A stretch of DNA of 64,000 nucleotides from Acidobacteriota bacterium (GCA_039028635.1 JBCCHV010000017.1:1-64000); one strand, 5' to 3'; positions 34,315 through 43,815 are shown, counted from the first letter of the stretch. The notes: a model not told the origin generated them from the sequence alone. Numbers and translations are program-made.

Positions 34315-36408
34315 CTAGCTGGTCGGGGCCGCCTCGACGGCGCGCGCCGACCGCAGGCGCTGACGCTGCCCGGCGACGTCCCGCTCCATGCCTTCGAGGA
34401 GCGCCACGAAGCGGGGATCGGCGGCGATCTCGGCGAAGAAGGGATCGACGCGATCCCAGCGGCTCGAGCGGCGGCCGAGGGCAACGGCACGCTCGAGCCA
34501 TTGCAAGGCCGCCTCCGGATCCCCCCGCAGGGCCGCCGCCTGGGCCAGGAAGGCGCGATGTCCATGCCACTGGCTGCCGTCTTCGAGCTGGCGCCGAATT
34601 TCGCTTTCGGCCCGCCGGCGAGTGGTCTCGGAAGCGGCGGCATCGCCGACCCCGGCGAGGGCCAAGGCCAACCGTAGGTCCACTTCCGGCAGCGCCTCGT
34701 CGGCGAGCTCCGCCGCCTGGCGATAGTGGGCCAGAGATTCGGCGGGGCGGCCCGCCTTCCATTCCAGGTCCCCCAGGGTCATCCACAAACGGATCCAGGT
34801 CGGGTCCGAGCGCCGCAGGCGCTCGAGGCGCTGGCGAGCCGCCTCCAACTCGCCGTCGCGGATTTCGCGCAGCGCCAGGTAGCGATTGAGGTAGCCGGTC
34901 AAGGGCTCCTGCCGCAAGACTTCGTCGGCCAGCTGCCGCCCTTCGTCGTCAAGACCGATCTCGAGCAGATAGATGGCGAGGGCGCCTCGCCCCACCGGGC
35001 GCTCGACGGCGCGCCGTTGAATCTCCACCGCTTCGGCCCAGCGGCCGAGCTCGAAGGCGACGGTGGCGGCGTTGTAGATCGCCTCCTGATAGTTCGGCTG
35101 CAGCTCGATGGCGCGCCGGTAGGCCGCGAGCGCGGCATCGAGCTCGAAGGCGAGATCGTGCAGCAGCCCTTGCGCCTTGTAGGCCTCCGGCAGGGCCGGA
35201 TCGAGGGCCAGGGCGCGGGCCACGCTGGCGCCGGCAGCGGCGATGGCGTCCTCGCCGAAGCCGTAGCGCACGGCGCGCATGGCGTAGGCATTGGAGAGCC
35301 CCGCATGGGCCGCCGCAAAGTCCGGGTCCTGGGCCAGGGCGAGCTCGTACTGGCCGATCGCCTGCTCATTGCCGATGCGGGTCTGCTGCCGGTAGAGCTC
35401 GCGCCCCCGCAGGTAGTAGTCGAAGGCCGAGAAGCTGCGCGTCGGGATCGCCCGCAGACGGTGGACCTCGCTCTTGGTGAGGGTCAAACGGAGAGATTCG
35501 GCCACCCGCAGGGCGACATCGCTCTGGGTCGCGAAGAGATCGTCGACGGTGCGGTCGAACTCGCCGGACCACAAGATCTCTTCCCGCGGCGCGTCGATCA
35601 GCTGAACGCTGATGCGAAGACCATCCCCTTCCCGCTGGACGCTGCCTTCGAGGAGATGGCGCGCCCCGAGGTCGGCCCCCAGCTCACGGGCGCGGCGGTC
35701 GCCGCGGTGGAGCGCTGCGGCGGTCGATCGGGGAATCACCGTCAATCCATCGATGCGGGCGAGCAGCGAGGTGAGCTGCTCGGTCACGGCGCCGGCGAGG
35801 CGACCGTCGCTCGCCCCGAGATCGACCAGCGGCAGCACCGCCAGCCGCGCCTCCGTCGAGGGCACCGCCGGAGGCGCCGGATCTTCGAGGAGCCGGGCGC
35901 TGCGGAAAACCACCAGCGAGAGCAGGATCACGGCGCCGGCCGCCGCGATGGCGAGAAGGCGCCGCAGGCCGACTGCCTTGGCAGGCCGCTCATCGACCAC
36001 TGTCACCGGGGGCAGCAATCGGTAACCGTGGCCGTGAACCGTTTCGATGATCGCCGGCCGGCGGGGATCGTCCTCCAGGGTCTTGCGCAGCTGGGCGACA
36101 GCCCGGGCGATCGAGTTCTCGGAGACCAGGGTCCCGGGCCAGGCCGCCTCGAGAATTTCGTCCTTGGTGACCAGCCGCCCGGGTCGAGCGAGCAGAACAC
36201 AGAGCACGTCGAGGGCCTTCGGCTCGACGGCGATCACCGCGCCGTCGCGTCGCAGGATGCGCTCTTCGGGATCGACGCACCACGGCCCGAATTTCACGGG
36301 GCGGGACGAGGAGACATCGGAGAGCGCCATGGCGAGAAGGAACCGGGACGCCGTGATCTTAGCCCGACCTGGCTCCGGCGCTCCGCTGCCCGGCAGGAAC
36401 TCAGTCAT
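34315..36408 (-). CDS. CadC-like winged-helix transmembrane regulator with TPR domain
   Basis: 697 residues from ATG 36408 (GGAG 5 nt upstream; ATG 36330 is an alternative). Residues about 37-130 are an OmpR/CadC winged helix (VKFGPWCVDPEERILRRDGA, PKALDVLCVLLARPGRLVTK, HGHGYRLLPP). A membrane span (about 148-165) follows. The outside part starts with a TolB/FlgO-like alpha-beta domain (LAVLPLVDLG, IPRSTAAALH, GARHLLEGSVQREG) and ends in a long TPR array. It lacks a receiver domain, so it probably senses outside and binds DNA directly from the membrane. It is divergent from the beta-helix protein gene, a plausible target. Confidence 0.88.
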   Translation of the reverse strand: MTEFLPGSGAPEPGRAKITASRFLLAMALSDVSSSRPVKFGPWCVDPEERILRRDGAVIAVEPKALDVLCVLLARPGRLVTKDEILEAAWPGTLVSENSIARAVAQLRKTLEDDPRRPAIIETVHGHGYRLLPPVTVVDERPAKAVGLRRLLAIAAAGAVILLSLVVFRSARLLEDPAPPAVPSTEARLAVLPLVDLGASDGRLAGAVTEQLTSLLARIDGLTVIPRSTAAALHRGDRRARELGADLGARHLLEGSVQREGDGLRISVQLIDAPREEILWSGEFDRTVDDLFATQSDVALRVAESLRLTLTKSEVHRLRAIPTRSFSAFDYYLRGRELYRQQTRIGNEQAIGQYELALAQDPDFAAAHAGLSNAYAMRAVRYGFGEDAIAAAGASVARALALDPALPEAYKAQGLLHDLAFELDAALAAYRRAIELQPNYQEAIYNAATVAFELGRWAEAVEIQRRAVERPVGRGALAIYLLEIGLDDEGRQLADEVLRQEPLTGYLNRYLALREIRDGELEAARQRLERLRRSDPTWIRLWMTLGDLEWKAGRPAESLAHYRQAAELADEALPEVDLRLALALAGVGDAAASETTRRRAESEIRRQLEDGSQWHGHRAFLAQAAALRGDPEAALQWLERAVALGRRSSRWDRVDPFFAEIAADPRFVALLEGMERDVAGQRQRLRSARAVEAAPTS

Positions 36409-36442
36409 CACGACTCCGTGGGAAATCTTCAGACCGTCGTCA

Positions 36443-36538
36443 AGACTCCTTCCCCCCGGCGATGGCACCTTCGTCACCGCTGCGGCGGCGATCGCGCCGT
36501 CAAGGCCGGAAAAGGCGCAAGCCCTACGAAAGGAGTCT
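36443..36538 (+). promoter_or_regulatory. Leader with a 9-nt complement to the ribosome binding site
   Basis: AGACTCCTT (36443-36451) is the exact complement of AAGGAGTCT (36530-36538), which contains the Shine-Dalgarno sequence of the gene at 36546. In the transcript the two could pair across 78 nt and hide the ribosome binding site. It may be chance; no transcription start is known. Confidence 0.3.
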
Positions 36539-36545
36539 CTCGACC

Positions 36546-37868
36546 ATGAGCCAACAGCTTCTCCCATTCCGCCGGCTCCGCCGGTTGATCGTTCAGTCCC
36601 TCGCCTGCGGCTGCCTCTCGGCCCTGCTGCCCAGCGCCGCCGCCGCGCTCGAGGTCCGCGCCACCGACAAGCCGGTGATCGGCCCGGTGCGCTGCACCAG
36701 CAACAACGACCTGGTCATCCGGGGCAAGGCGATCATCACCGACGGCGACGCCGTCGAGCTGCTCGGCAACTGCGACGTCCAGATCATCGACAGCTACCTG
36801 GTCGCCCGGGGCGTCGCCGTGCGGGTGCGCTCGAACGCCGACGTCACCATCGTCGACAGCTTCGTCCAAGGCGACCGCGGAGCGGTTCGCATCGAGGGCA
36901 ACGGTGACGTCGCCTACTCCGGCAGCACCCTGCGCGGCGGCCTCCAGGTCCCCGGCATCGGCGACCTCCTCGACCGCGGTGGCAACACCGTGGAAACGAT
37001 CCCCGGAAGCAGCGCGGCACCGCGTGAGGACGAGCCGACGCGCTGTGCGGGCCGCCAGACCCTCGACCTGGTGGGTCAGGACTTGAGCCAACCGCTGCTC
37101 ATCGAGGACGAGTGTCAGGTGCTGCTCTCGGACAGCCAACTCGCCGCCTCGGCCGCCATCGAGGTGCGCGACGACGGCAGCCTGCGGATTCGTAACTCGG
37201 TGGTGCGCGGCCGCCTCGGCCTCGCCGACGGCGCCACCGTGCACGTCGCCGGCAGCGAGCTGCGCGGTGCCATCGAGGCCGACGGCCCGGCGCGCCTGCT
37301 CGACGGCGGCGGCAACTCCGGGGCGCGCTGGGCCGGCGGCGCCAAGAGCAGCGTCACGGGCAGCTCGGCGGACACTTCGGTGGCGGCCGGCGCGACACCA
37401 ACCTATGGCGGAGGATCCAGAGGCGATCTCGGAGGATCTCTCGGCGACCTCGAACGCGGCCTCGAAGCCCTCGCCGGCACCCTCGGCGAGGTCGCCGCGG
37501 CGAGTCGCGAGATCGCCGAAGAGGCGCTCGAGATTCCCGCCGCCGTCGCCGGCAATCCCTGGGTCGGCGGCTGGCAAGTGGAGTCGGCGCGCTTCGGCGA
37601 GCAGCCGTTGCGTGCCTCCGGCCGCGTCCTCCTCTACGCCGATGGCCGCGGCCTTTCGAGCTACTCGGTCGAGCTCGGCGGACAATCGCTGCCGCAGGTC
37701 GGTGCCTTCGACTGGCGGCGCAGCGGCCGCGGCGTCATGGTCGAGACCGCCGATGGCGAGATCCAGCACTGGCGGCTGGTGCACGGCTCCGACGAGCAGC
37801 GCACCGTGGCCCTCACCCTGGGCGACGGCATCGAGGCCGAGCTCCGCCTGCGGCGCCTGCCGCGCTGA
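36546..37868 (+). CDS. Exported beta-helix-like protein
   Basis: 440 residues from ATG 36546 (AAGGAG 10 nt upstream). A signal peptide (about 15-35, ending AAA) is followed by short repeated strands typical of a right-handed parallel beta-helix: NNDLVIRGKAIITDGDAVEL, CDVQIIDSYLVARGVAVRV, NADVTIVDSFVQGDRGAV. A second set follows near 200-265. A Gly/Ser linker, a helical stretch and a lipocalin-like beta domain (WVGGWQVESARFGEQPLRAS) form the C-terminus. No catalytic residues are recognised. It is divergent from the CadC-like regulator. Confidence 0.75.
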   Translation: MSQQLLPFRRLRRLIVQSLACGCLSALLPSAAAALEVRATDKPVIGPVRCTSNNDLVIRGKAIITDGDAVELLGNCDVQIIDSYLVARGVAVRVRSNADVTIVDSFVQGDRGAVRIEGNGDVAYSGSTLRGGLQVPGIGDLLDRGGNTVETIPGSSAAPREDEPTRCAGRQTLDLVGQDLSQPLLIEDECQVLLSDSQLAASAAIEVRDDGSLRIRNSVVRGRLGLADGATVHVAGSELRGAIEADGPARLLDGGGNSGARWAGGAKSSVTGSSADTSVAAGATPTYGGGSRGDLGGSLGDLERGLEALAGTLGEVAAASREIAEEALEIPAAVAGNPWVGGWQVESARFGEQPLRASGRVLLYADGRGLSSYSVELGGQSLPQVGAFDWRRSGRGVMVETADGEIQHWRLVHGSDEQRTVALTLGDGIEAELRLRRLPR

Positions 37869-37915
37869 GCCTCAGCCCCTCCCGGACACCTTGTCCTCGG
37901 GGTCCGTCGCCGCGC

Positions 37916-38371
37916 TCACAGCCAGCGGCGGACCCGGGCGCAGTAGTCGCGGTAGGCGTCTCCAAATTTGCGCTCGAGGTAGGCCTCCTCGTGGCGCACC
38001 GCCGTGCGGTAGACCAGGCCGAGGGATAGCGGCACCAGCACCACCAGCCAGCCATAGCCCTTGATCAATCCGCCGGCTGCCTGCAGCAGGGCCATCCCGA
38101 CGTACATCGGGTTGCGCGACCAGCGATAGATCCCCCGCGCCACCAGGCTCGGGCTCGGCTTCCAGGGCTCCGGGTCTTGGCCCGAGCGCAGCAGCGACGT
38201 CAGGCTCGCCGCCAGCAAGACGATTCCCCCGGCGAGACACAGCCAGCCGGCGAAGGGAAATCGCCCGGGCAGCGGCAGCACCCGCCCCAGCAGAACACCG
38301 AGGCCCGCCACCGCCACGAACACCAGCGGCGGCGGAATGCGAACGGCGGCGCGGTCCTCGGGAGCACCCAT
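37916..38371 (-). CDS. Isoprenylcysteine carboxyl methyltransferase-family membrane protein
   Basis: 151 residues with three to four membrane spans (about 15-30, 40-58, 93-125). The C-terminal signature of the ICMT/PEMT superfamily is clear: LVARGIYRWSRNPMYVGMAL, followed by VRHEEAYLERKFGDAYRDYC near the end. These enzymes methylate lipid or small-molecule substrates using SAM bound at the membrane. The bacterial substrate is unknown. It converges with the beta-helix gene (47 nt apart). The start lacks a strong ribosome binding site. Confidence 0.88.
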   Translation of the reverse strand: MGAPEDRAAVRIPPPLVFVAVAGLGVLLGRVLPLPGRFPFAGWLCLAGGIVLLAASLTSLLRSGQDPEPWKPSPSLVARGIYRWSRNPMYVGMALLQAAGGLIKGYGWLVVLVPLSLGLVYRTAVRHEEAYLERKFGDAYRDYCARVRRWL

Positions 38372-38516
38372 CGCCGGTGATCATAGCGATCCTCGGCGGC
38401 GGGAATTTTCGCCTTCCAGGAAATGTATAGAGCTTGACCGAAAGACCCCCCGAGGGGCTCGGCAATCGACCAAGACCGCATCACGCTGGCGCGCCAGCTA
38501 GAGGAGAAAATCTCTC

Positions 38517-39218
38517 ATGGAGCTATCCGGAGCCAAAGCCCTCATCACCGGCGGATCCGGCGGCATCGGCAAGGGCATCGCCGCCGCCCTGGTCGCCGCA
38601 GGATCGACCGTCACCATCACCGGCCGGCGACAGGAGAGCCTCGAAGCCACCGCCGCCGAGCTCGGAGTCGACTGGATCCAGGCGGACGTCGGCGTCGAGG
38701 CGGACGCGGTACGCACCGTCGCCGAGTTCGTCGAGCGCCACGGTCGTATCGACATCCTGGTCAACAACGCCGGATTCGGCCACTTCGCGCCGCTGGTCGA
38801 GATGGAGCTGGCCGACTTCGAGCGCGTTTACCGCACCAACGTCTTCGGCGCCTTCCTGATGGCTCGCGAAGCGGCGCGCCACTTCGTGCGCCAGGAGTCC
38901 GGCGAGCTGATCAACATCTCCTCGACCTCGGGCCTAAAGGGCGGCCGCGGCAGCACCGCCTACTCGTCGTCGAAGTTCGCCTTGCGCGGCATGACCGAGT
39001 GTTGGCGCGACGAGCTGCGACGGTCGAACGTGCGGGTGATGCTGGTCAATCCGAGCGAGGTGCTCACCGACTTCGCCGCCACCGCCGGCTTTGAGCAGCA
39101 GCCCTCGGAGAAGAAGCTGCGCGCCCAGGAGATCGCCGACGCCATCGTCGGCGCCCTGAAGATCGACCATCGCGGCTTCATTCCGGAGTTTTCGGTCTTC
39201 GCCACCAACCCGTTCTGA
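38517..39218 (+). CDS. Short-chain dehydrogenase/reductase
   Basis: 233 residues, the usual length of a classical SDR. The cofactor motif TGGSGGIGKGIA (about 11-22), NNAG (about 83-86), the catalytic Ser (INISSTSG, about 128-135) and YSSSK (Tyr about 145, Lys about 149) are all present. After GR in strand 2 (ITGRRQES) an arginine pair suggests NADPH preference. The substrate is unknown. It stands alone and is followed by a strong hairpin. GAGGAG lies 10 nt before the ATG. Confidence 0.93.
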   Translation: MELSGAKALITGGSGGIGKGIAAALVAAGSTVTITGRRQESLEATAAELGVDWIQADVGVEADAVRTVAEFVERHGRIDILVNNAGFGHFAPLVEMELADFERVYRTNVFGAFLMAREAARHFVRQESGELINISSTSGLKGGRGSTAYSSSKFALRGMTECWRDELRRSNVRVMLVNPSEVLTDFAATAGFEQQPSEKKLRAQEIADAIVGALKIDHRGFIPEFSVFATNPF

Positions 39219-39224
39219 CGGTTC

Positions 39225-39262
39225 GCGACCTCCGAGACTCGCGATCGAAGCTCGGAGGTCGC
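39225..39262 (+). terminator. Perfect 12-bp hairpin after the SDR gene, no U-tract
   Basis: GCGACCTCCGAG (39225-39236) pairs exactly with CTCGGAGGTCGC (39251-39262) over a 14-nt loop, 6 nt after the stop codon. No T-run follows. The stretch from here to 39446 shows no gene. Confidence 0.5.
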
Positions 39263-39446
39263 CAATCGGCTCCTTCACAGACCCAGCGACCGCTGATCTC
39301 GACACCTTGGAAATGGTGTCGGTCTCGCCACCCGGGAGCGCCCCGAGGCCCTGCGAGAGGGCGACCAGAGCCCCTGCCGGCGAAACCGACGGAGGGAAGA
39401 ATCGAATCCTCTTCTCCACCCCGCCGGATCGCTTCAGCGCTGCGCG

Positions 39447-39779
39447 TCAGCTGCAGTAAAGGCCGTCACGAAAGAAGATACAGCGGAACGGCAGACTGTT
39501 GCAGTCCGCCGGCGAGGCATTGATGTAACAGCCCGAGCTGCCGGTACCTGAGGTGCAGGGAGTGACGTTGCGGATCTTGTAGGCCGACTGCGTGCCGGTG
39601 GTGATCCGCTGACCGTCGCAACCCCGGAAGTAGGTACCAACCTCGTTACCGTTGGCATCCAGCCAGATGATGTCGGTTTCGACCGAAGGCAGCGCATCGG
39701 TTTCGCCAGGGCCGAAGACCGCAATCCCGGCGACCAGCGCGAAGAGTCCGACGGCGAGGAGGATGTTTCTGGTTTTCAT
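39447..39779 (-). CDS. Small secreted Cys-containing protein (DUF6289-like)
   Basis: 110 residues from ATG 39779 (AAGGAG 8 nt upstream). A signal peptide (hydrophobic core about 6-24) precedes a short mature part with IIWLDANGNEVGTYFRGCDG, then six further cysteines toward the C-terminus. The IxxxDANGNxVG...CDG pattern recalls the DUF6289 family of small secreted proteins; this is a tentative match. It lies 131 nt from the kinase gene, same strand, downstream of it. The role is unknown, possibly a disulfide-stabilised secreted peptide. Confidence 0.7.
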   Translation of the reverse strand: MKTRNILLAVGLFALVAGIAVFGPGETDALPSVETDIIWLDANGNEVGTYFRGCDGQRITTGTQSAYKIRNVTPCTSGTGSSGCYINASPADCNSLPFRCIFFRDGLYCS

Positions 39780-39910
39780 CTCGACTTCTCCTTGCTCAGA
39801 GCAGTGATTGATGAGCTCGCGGCAGCCGGTCCGAGAGGGCATTCCATCGACGAATCTCGGCGGCCCCGAGCGCCTCTACCCTGAGCGGCGACGTCGAGGA
39901 GAAAAGGGGA

Positions 39911-42532
39911 TCAAGAATTTTCGCGGAGGCGAGCTTCGAAGGGGGTGATCGCGGCGACGTCCCCACAGCGACCGAAGTGACCGCGCAACCGCGACAGAGC
40001 GTCCTGCCTGGTGCGCTCCTTCGCCACGGCCAACAGCGAGTCGAAGCTGTCGACGAGGATGGCTTCCGCCGCCGTGCATTTGCCTTGCACGCTCAGGCTC
40101 TCGCCCAGCACGCCGCGCCCCTCGGCGAAGCGCCAGTGGTCTCCGAGACGGGGCCGCCAGCGTTCCAGAAGCGAACGCAGGCGCAACTCGGCCGTTACCG
40201 CCTGTCCCTGGGGAATCAGGGCCATGGCGATGCGCACCTCGAAGTGAAACACCATCCAGTGCTGCGAGTCGATGTCGAGAATCACCTGCCGAGCCTGGCG
40301 GAAGAGCTCTTCCGCTCCTTCGAACTCGCCGCGTAGCAAGCGCACGCTGGCAAGGTTGTTGAGGACGTAGGGATTGAGGTTCTCGCGACCGAAATTCTCG
40401 ATGGTCAGATCGAGCGCCCGCTGGTAGGCCCGTTCGGCCTCTTCCAGATCGTCCAGGCGCCGCAGACTGAGGCCGAGGTTGTTGAGGGTCGGAATCTGCC
40501 CCGGATGGTCTTCGCCATCACGCCGCCGTCGGCGCTCGAGCGCGGCGCGATTGAGCTGGATCGCCTCGCGGTAGCTCCCTTCGGCACTGCGAATCCGCGC
40601 CAGGTGCTCGAGCGCCGCCAACTCCTGGAGGCTACCGCCCGGCAACGCGCGCGCCAACTGAAGAGCCTCGCGGGCCGGCTCGTCGGCGGCCTCGAATTCA
40701 TTGCGGAAACACAACACCGACACCAGATGATTGAGGGACTCGACCAGCGCCCCGGCAGCGCTCGCGGGATGGCCCTCGGCCTGCAGCCGGCGACTGATGT
40801 CGACCGCCTTTCGAGCCTGTTCCTCGGCGAGGTCGAAATCTCCCAGCTCTTTGTTGGCGGCAGCCAAGGCAGCGAGCGAAGCCGCCGACTCCGGATGATC
40901 CTCGCCATGGCGCTGGCGACGGATCTCGTAGGCCTCCTCGAGCTGCGCCCGCGCCACATCATGATGCCCCAGCACACCGAGAATCGAGCCGGTGGTGTGT
41001 AGCAGCTCGGCCCGCGCCTCGGCCTCTTCCCGCAGTCCCTCGTCGAGCCTGGGGAGACTGCGCTCGAGGGCCTGGCGCACGGTGAGGTCGCTCCCCGGCA
41101 CTTTGAATGGATTGCTGTACTCGAAGACCTCGAGAATCAAGGCCAGCACCTGGGCCTTTTTGTCCCTCTCACGCTGCACCTGATCCCGTTCCCGGGTCAC
41201 CCGAGCGGACTGCAAGGCGAGGGCCACGGCGAAGCTCACCAACACCAGTGCGGCCGCTGCCGCGGCGGTCACGGCTCGTCGGTGCCGGCGCACGAACTTA
41301 CCCAGCCGATAGCGCCAGGAGCCGGCCCGCGCCAGCACCGGGCGACCGTCTTGAAATCGCTCGATATCGGTGGCCATCTGCTCCACCGAGCCATATCGCC
41401 GATGGGGCGTGCTGCGCAGGGCCTTGAGCACGATGGCGTCGAGATCGCCACCGAGCTGCCGGCTGCGACGCAGCCTCTGCCGCTGCCGGCGCGGATCTTG
41501 GTCCACTGCTCCCTCGTCGGTACCGTCATCACCGGCCGGCCCGCTGGACAGCGTCCGGCGAGTGACCGCAACGCTCGGCGGCAGCGGCTCTTCCTGGTCG
41601 AGAACCTGCTCGATCTCGGCGGCCGTCAGCCCCGCGAGCTGATGCGGCAGATGGCCGGTGAGTAGCTTGTAGAGAAGGACACCGAGCGAGTAGACGTCGC
41701 TCGCCGTGGTGATCAGCTTGCCTCGCACCTGCTCTGGACTGGCGTAGTTGGGAGTCAAGGCCTGATGCCAGGTCGCGGTTGCCTCCACCGCCCCGCTCTG
41801 CAGCTCCGGATTGAGCAGCTTGGCGATCCCGAAGTCGAGCAGGCGGGGCTCACCGTCGGCCGTCACCAGGATGTTCGATGGCTTGAGGTCACGATGCACC
41901 ACCAGATTCTGATGGGCATAGTGCACCGCCGAGCAGACCTTGCGAAAGAGAACCAGCCGCTCGTCGACGGAAAGCCGGCTCTGATCGCAGTAGTCGTCCA
42001 GGGGCACGCCCTCGACGAACTCGAGCACGAAGTAGGGCAAGCCGTCCTCGGTGGTGCCACCGTCGTAGAGACGGGCGATATAGGGATGCTCGAGGCTGGC
42101 GAGAATCTGGCGCTCGGTCCGCAGACGCTGCTGAATGGACTGCGAGTCCATTCCCGGTCGCAGCAGCTTGAGCACGACGCGGCGCTCAAAGGTGTCGTCG
42201 GCGCGCACCGCGAGATAGGCGATACTCATGCCGCCCTCGCCGACCCGCCGCAGGATCCGGTACGGTCCCACCCGCGAGCCCTTTTCGAGGGAGCGCCGAA
42301 GCGGCTGCGAGCCCAAACGCTCGGTGAGACCATCCACCCCCACCGAGAGCCCGAGCGACTGATCGATGAAGGCGCCCTCTTCGCGATCGGCGGCGATCAG
42401 CTCCTCCACCGTGCGGCGGAGCCCCGGGTCACCAGCGCAGGCCTTGTCCAGAAAGGCCTCGATCTCACCGGCGGGCCGGCCAACCGCCTGTTCGAAGATT
42501 TCCCAGGCACGGCTCCAGGCATCGTGGCTCAC
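39911..42532 (-). CDS. Membrane Ser/Thr protein kinase with C-terminal TPR array
   Basis: 873 residues from GTG 42532, whose GTGA overlaps the sigma factor stop. The kinase domain (about 90-395) has a G-loop with one change (GEGGMS, Ser103 in place of the third Gly), Lys122, HRD (213-215), DFG (233-235) and SPEQ, so it is probably active. It carries an unusual Gln/Arg-rich insert near 325-350. One membrane span (about 430-450) leads to a TPR array (NNLGLSLRRLDDLEEAERAY). It is paralogous to the kinase at 17591, with the same gene order after an ECF sigma factor. Ligand and substrates are unknown. Confidence 0.93.
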   Translation of the reverse strand: MSHDAWSRAWEIFEQAVGRPAGEIEAFLDKACAGDPGLRRTVEELIAADREEGAFIDQSLGLSVGVDGLTERLGSQPLRRSLEKGSRVGPYRILRRVGEGGMSIAYLAVRADDTFERRVVLKLLRPGMDSQSIQQRLRTERQILASLEHPYIARLYDGGTTEDGLPYFVLEFVEGVPLDDYCDQSRLSVDERLVLFRKVCSAVHYAHQNLVVHRDLKPSNILVTADGEPRLLDFGIAKLLNPELQSGAVEATATWHQALTPNYASPEQVRGKLITTASDVYSLGVLLYKLLTGHLPHQLAGLTAAEIEQVLDQEEPLPPSVAVTRRTLSSGPAGDDGTDEGAVDQDPRRQRQRLRRSRQLGGDLDAIVLKALRSTPHRRYGSVEQMATDIERFQDGRPVLARAGSWRYRLGKFVRRHRRAVTAAAAAALVLVSFAVALALQSARVTRERDQVQRERDKKAQVLALILEVFEYSNPFKVPGSDLTVRQALERSLPRLDEGLREEAEARAELLHTTGSILGVLGHHDVARAQLEEAYEIRRQRHGEDHPESAASLAALAAANKELGDFDLAEEQARKAVDISRRLQAEGHPASAAGALVESLNHLVSVLCFRNEFEAADEPAREALQLARALPGGSLQELAALEHLARIRSAEGSYREAIQLNRAALERRRRRDGEDHPGQIPTLNNLGLSLRRLDDLEEAERAYQRALDLTIENFGRENLNPYVLNNLASVRLLRGEFEGAEELFRQARQVILDIDSQHWMVFHFEVRIAMALIPQGQAVTAELRLRSLLERWRPRLGDHWRFAEGRGVLGESLSVQGKCTAAEAILVDSFDSLLAVAKERTRQDALSRLRGHFGRCGDVAAITPFEARLRENS

Positions 42533-43104
42533 GACTGTTCGACCCTCGTGTAGCGAATCAGCCAAGCGCGGGCGGTACGCCAACGCCGAGTGACCGTGGC
42601 GCTCGACAGCTCCAAGACCTCAGCGATCTCTTCCCGGTTGAGCCCGCCGAAGAAACGCAGCTCGACGAGCCGCGCCATTTCACGATCCTTGGCCGCCAGC
42701 TCGGTGAGTGCCTCGTCGAGAGCGATCAGCTCCCGAGAGCGCTCGACCGGGACCCGCCGGATCACCCCGGTGGTGACCTGCTGCTGGTCACCACCGCGCT
42801 TCAGCCGCCGGCGGTGTCGAGCGTGATCCACCAAAATTCGCCGCATCAGACGAGCGCACATGGCGAAGAAGTGGGCCCGATCCTTCCAGTCGATGCGTTC
42901 GAGCTCGAGGACCCGCAGGTAGACCTCGTGAACCAGCTCCGTCGGCTGCAAGGCCCGGCCCCGCTCCTCGCCCCGCAGCAGTCTCCCGGCGAGCCCCTTG
43001 AGCTCGCGGTAGACGAGCGGCATGAGCTCGCTCAGGGCGTCGTCGTCGCCCTGGCGCCAGGCCAGCAGCAGGCCCGTGATGTTGTAGGCGTCCGTTCCCA
43101 GCAT
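42529..43104 (-). CDS. ECF-type RNA polymerase sigma factor (kinase-linked group)
   Basis: 191 residues from ATG 43104 (GAGGGG close upstream); the extra in-frame codons upstream lack bias. Region 2 (ELVHEVYLRVLELERIDWKD, HFFAMCARLMRRILVDHARH) and region 4 (LRFFGGLNREEIAEVLELS) match the kinase-associated ECF-like group, as in the gene at 20400. It overlaps the kinase gene by 4 nt. No anti-sigma factor is adjacent. Confidence 0.92.
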   Translation of the reverse strand: MLGTDAYNITGLLLAWRQGDDDALSELMPLVYRELKGLAGRLLRGEERGRALQPTELVHEVYLRVLELERIDWKDRAHFFAMCARLMRRILVDHARHRRRLKRGGDQQQVTTGVIRRVPVERSRELIALDEALTELAAKDREMARLVELRFFGGLNREEIAEVLELSSATVTRRWRTARAWLIRYTRVEQS

Positions 43105-43231
43105 GGCCCCTCTACGAATCGGACCCTCGAAACCACCGCGGCGGCAGCCTGGAGAGTCGCCCAGATCCGCCGCCGCCGAGCACTCCATCGGGCTCAGCCC
43201 AAGCCACCCGCCAGGGAGCGGGCCGAGCTCC

Positions 43232-43492
43232 TCATTTCGTACGGCAGTCGAAGATTCCGAGGCCCCTCACCGAACCGCTGTCGCTGATGATGCAAAGCTC
43301 CATGCACACGGTGAGAGCCGGACAGTCTTCGAGTCCCAGATCCGATCGCAATTGCGATTCGGGCGTCACCAGCCAATCCTGAACCGTGTCGTGCATCGGC
43401 ACCGACAGGGTCGTCGGCACCACCGCCAAGGCGACCAACACGAGACATCCGACGATGATGATCGGCCTTCCCCAGGTCTTTCTGATCTTCAT
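43232..43492 (-). CDS. Small secreted protein of unknown function
   Basis: 86 residues with a strong ribosome binding site (AAAGGAGAGG). A signal sequence or anchor (about 9-29) is followed by a 55-residue mature part with four cysteines (CPALTVCMELC and FDCRTK at the end), likely two disulfides. It is upstream of the sigma/kinase pair, same strand, 127 nt away. With the small secreted protein at 39447 it brackets the kinase locus. No family is recognised. Confidence 0.65.
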   Translation of the reverse strand: MKIRKTWGRPIIIVGCLVLVALAVVPTTLSVPMHDTVQDWLVTPESQLRSDLGLEDCPALTVCMELCIISDSGSVRGLGIFDCRTK

Positions 43493-43815
43493 GACCTCTC
43501 CTTTCGCAGGGCCCGCATTCCGTCCCCGGCGCGAACCCAGGATTCGTGACCGAGATCAGCCGTCAAGGAAGCTACGCAATCCAAGTGGAGAATGTTGACC
43601 TTGCACGCGGCTGACTCATTTCTGGAGGCGGCAACTTCCTGCAGAATGGATCAACCGAGCATCGGCGATCTCCGATGCCACTTCGCGACGAGAGCCGGAG
43701 TCAGACCGGGCTTCTCACCAGTTTCCTGGCAACCGTCGTCCATTACTGACGGCGCCAGTTAGCCGCCGCCACCAGGAAGACGCTCCGCACACCCGGGCTC
43801 GGCGAAGCCTCAGGA
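43493..43815. other. Intergenic region, no gene seen
   Basis: 323 nt between the small secreted gene and the end of the GDSL esterase gene, both minus strand. No coding frame, strong hairpin or clear promoter was found apart from the AAAGGAGAGG site at its left edge. Confidence 0.4.

Noticed and set aside
34726-36549. Long plus-strand open frame opposite the CadC-like regulator
   Set aside because: Antisense shadow of a gene with an intact winged helix and TPR array.
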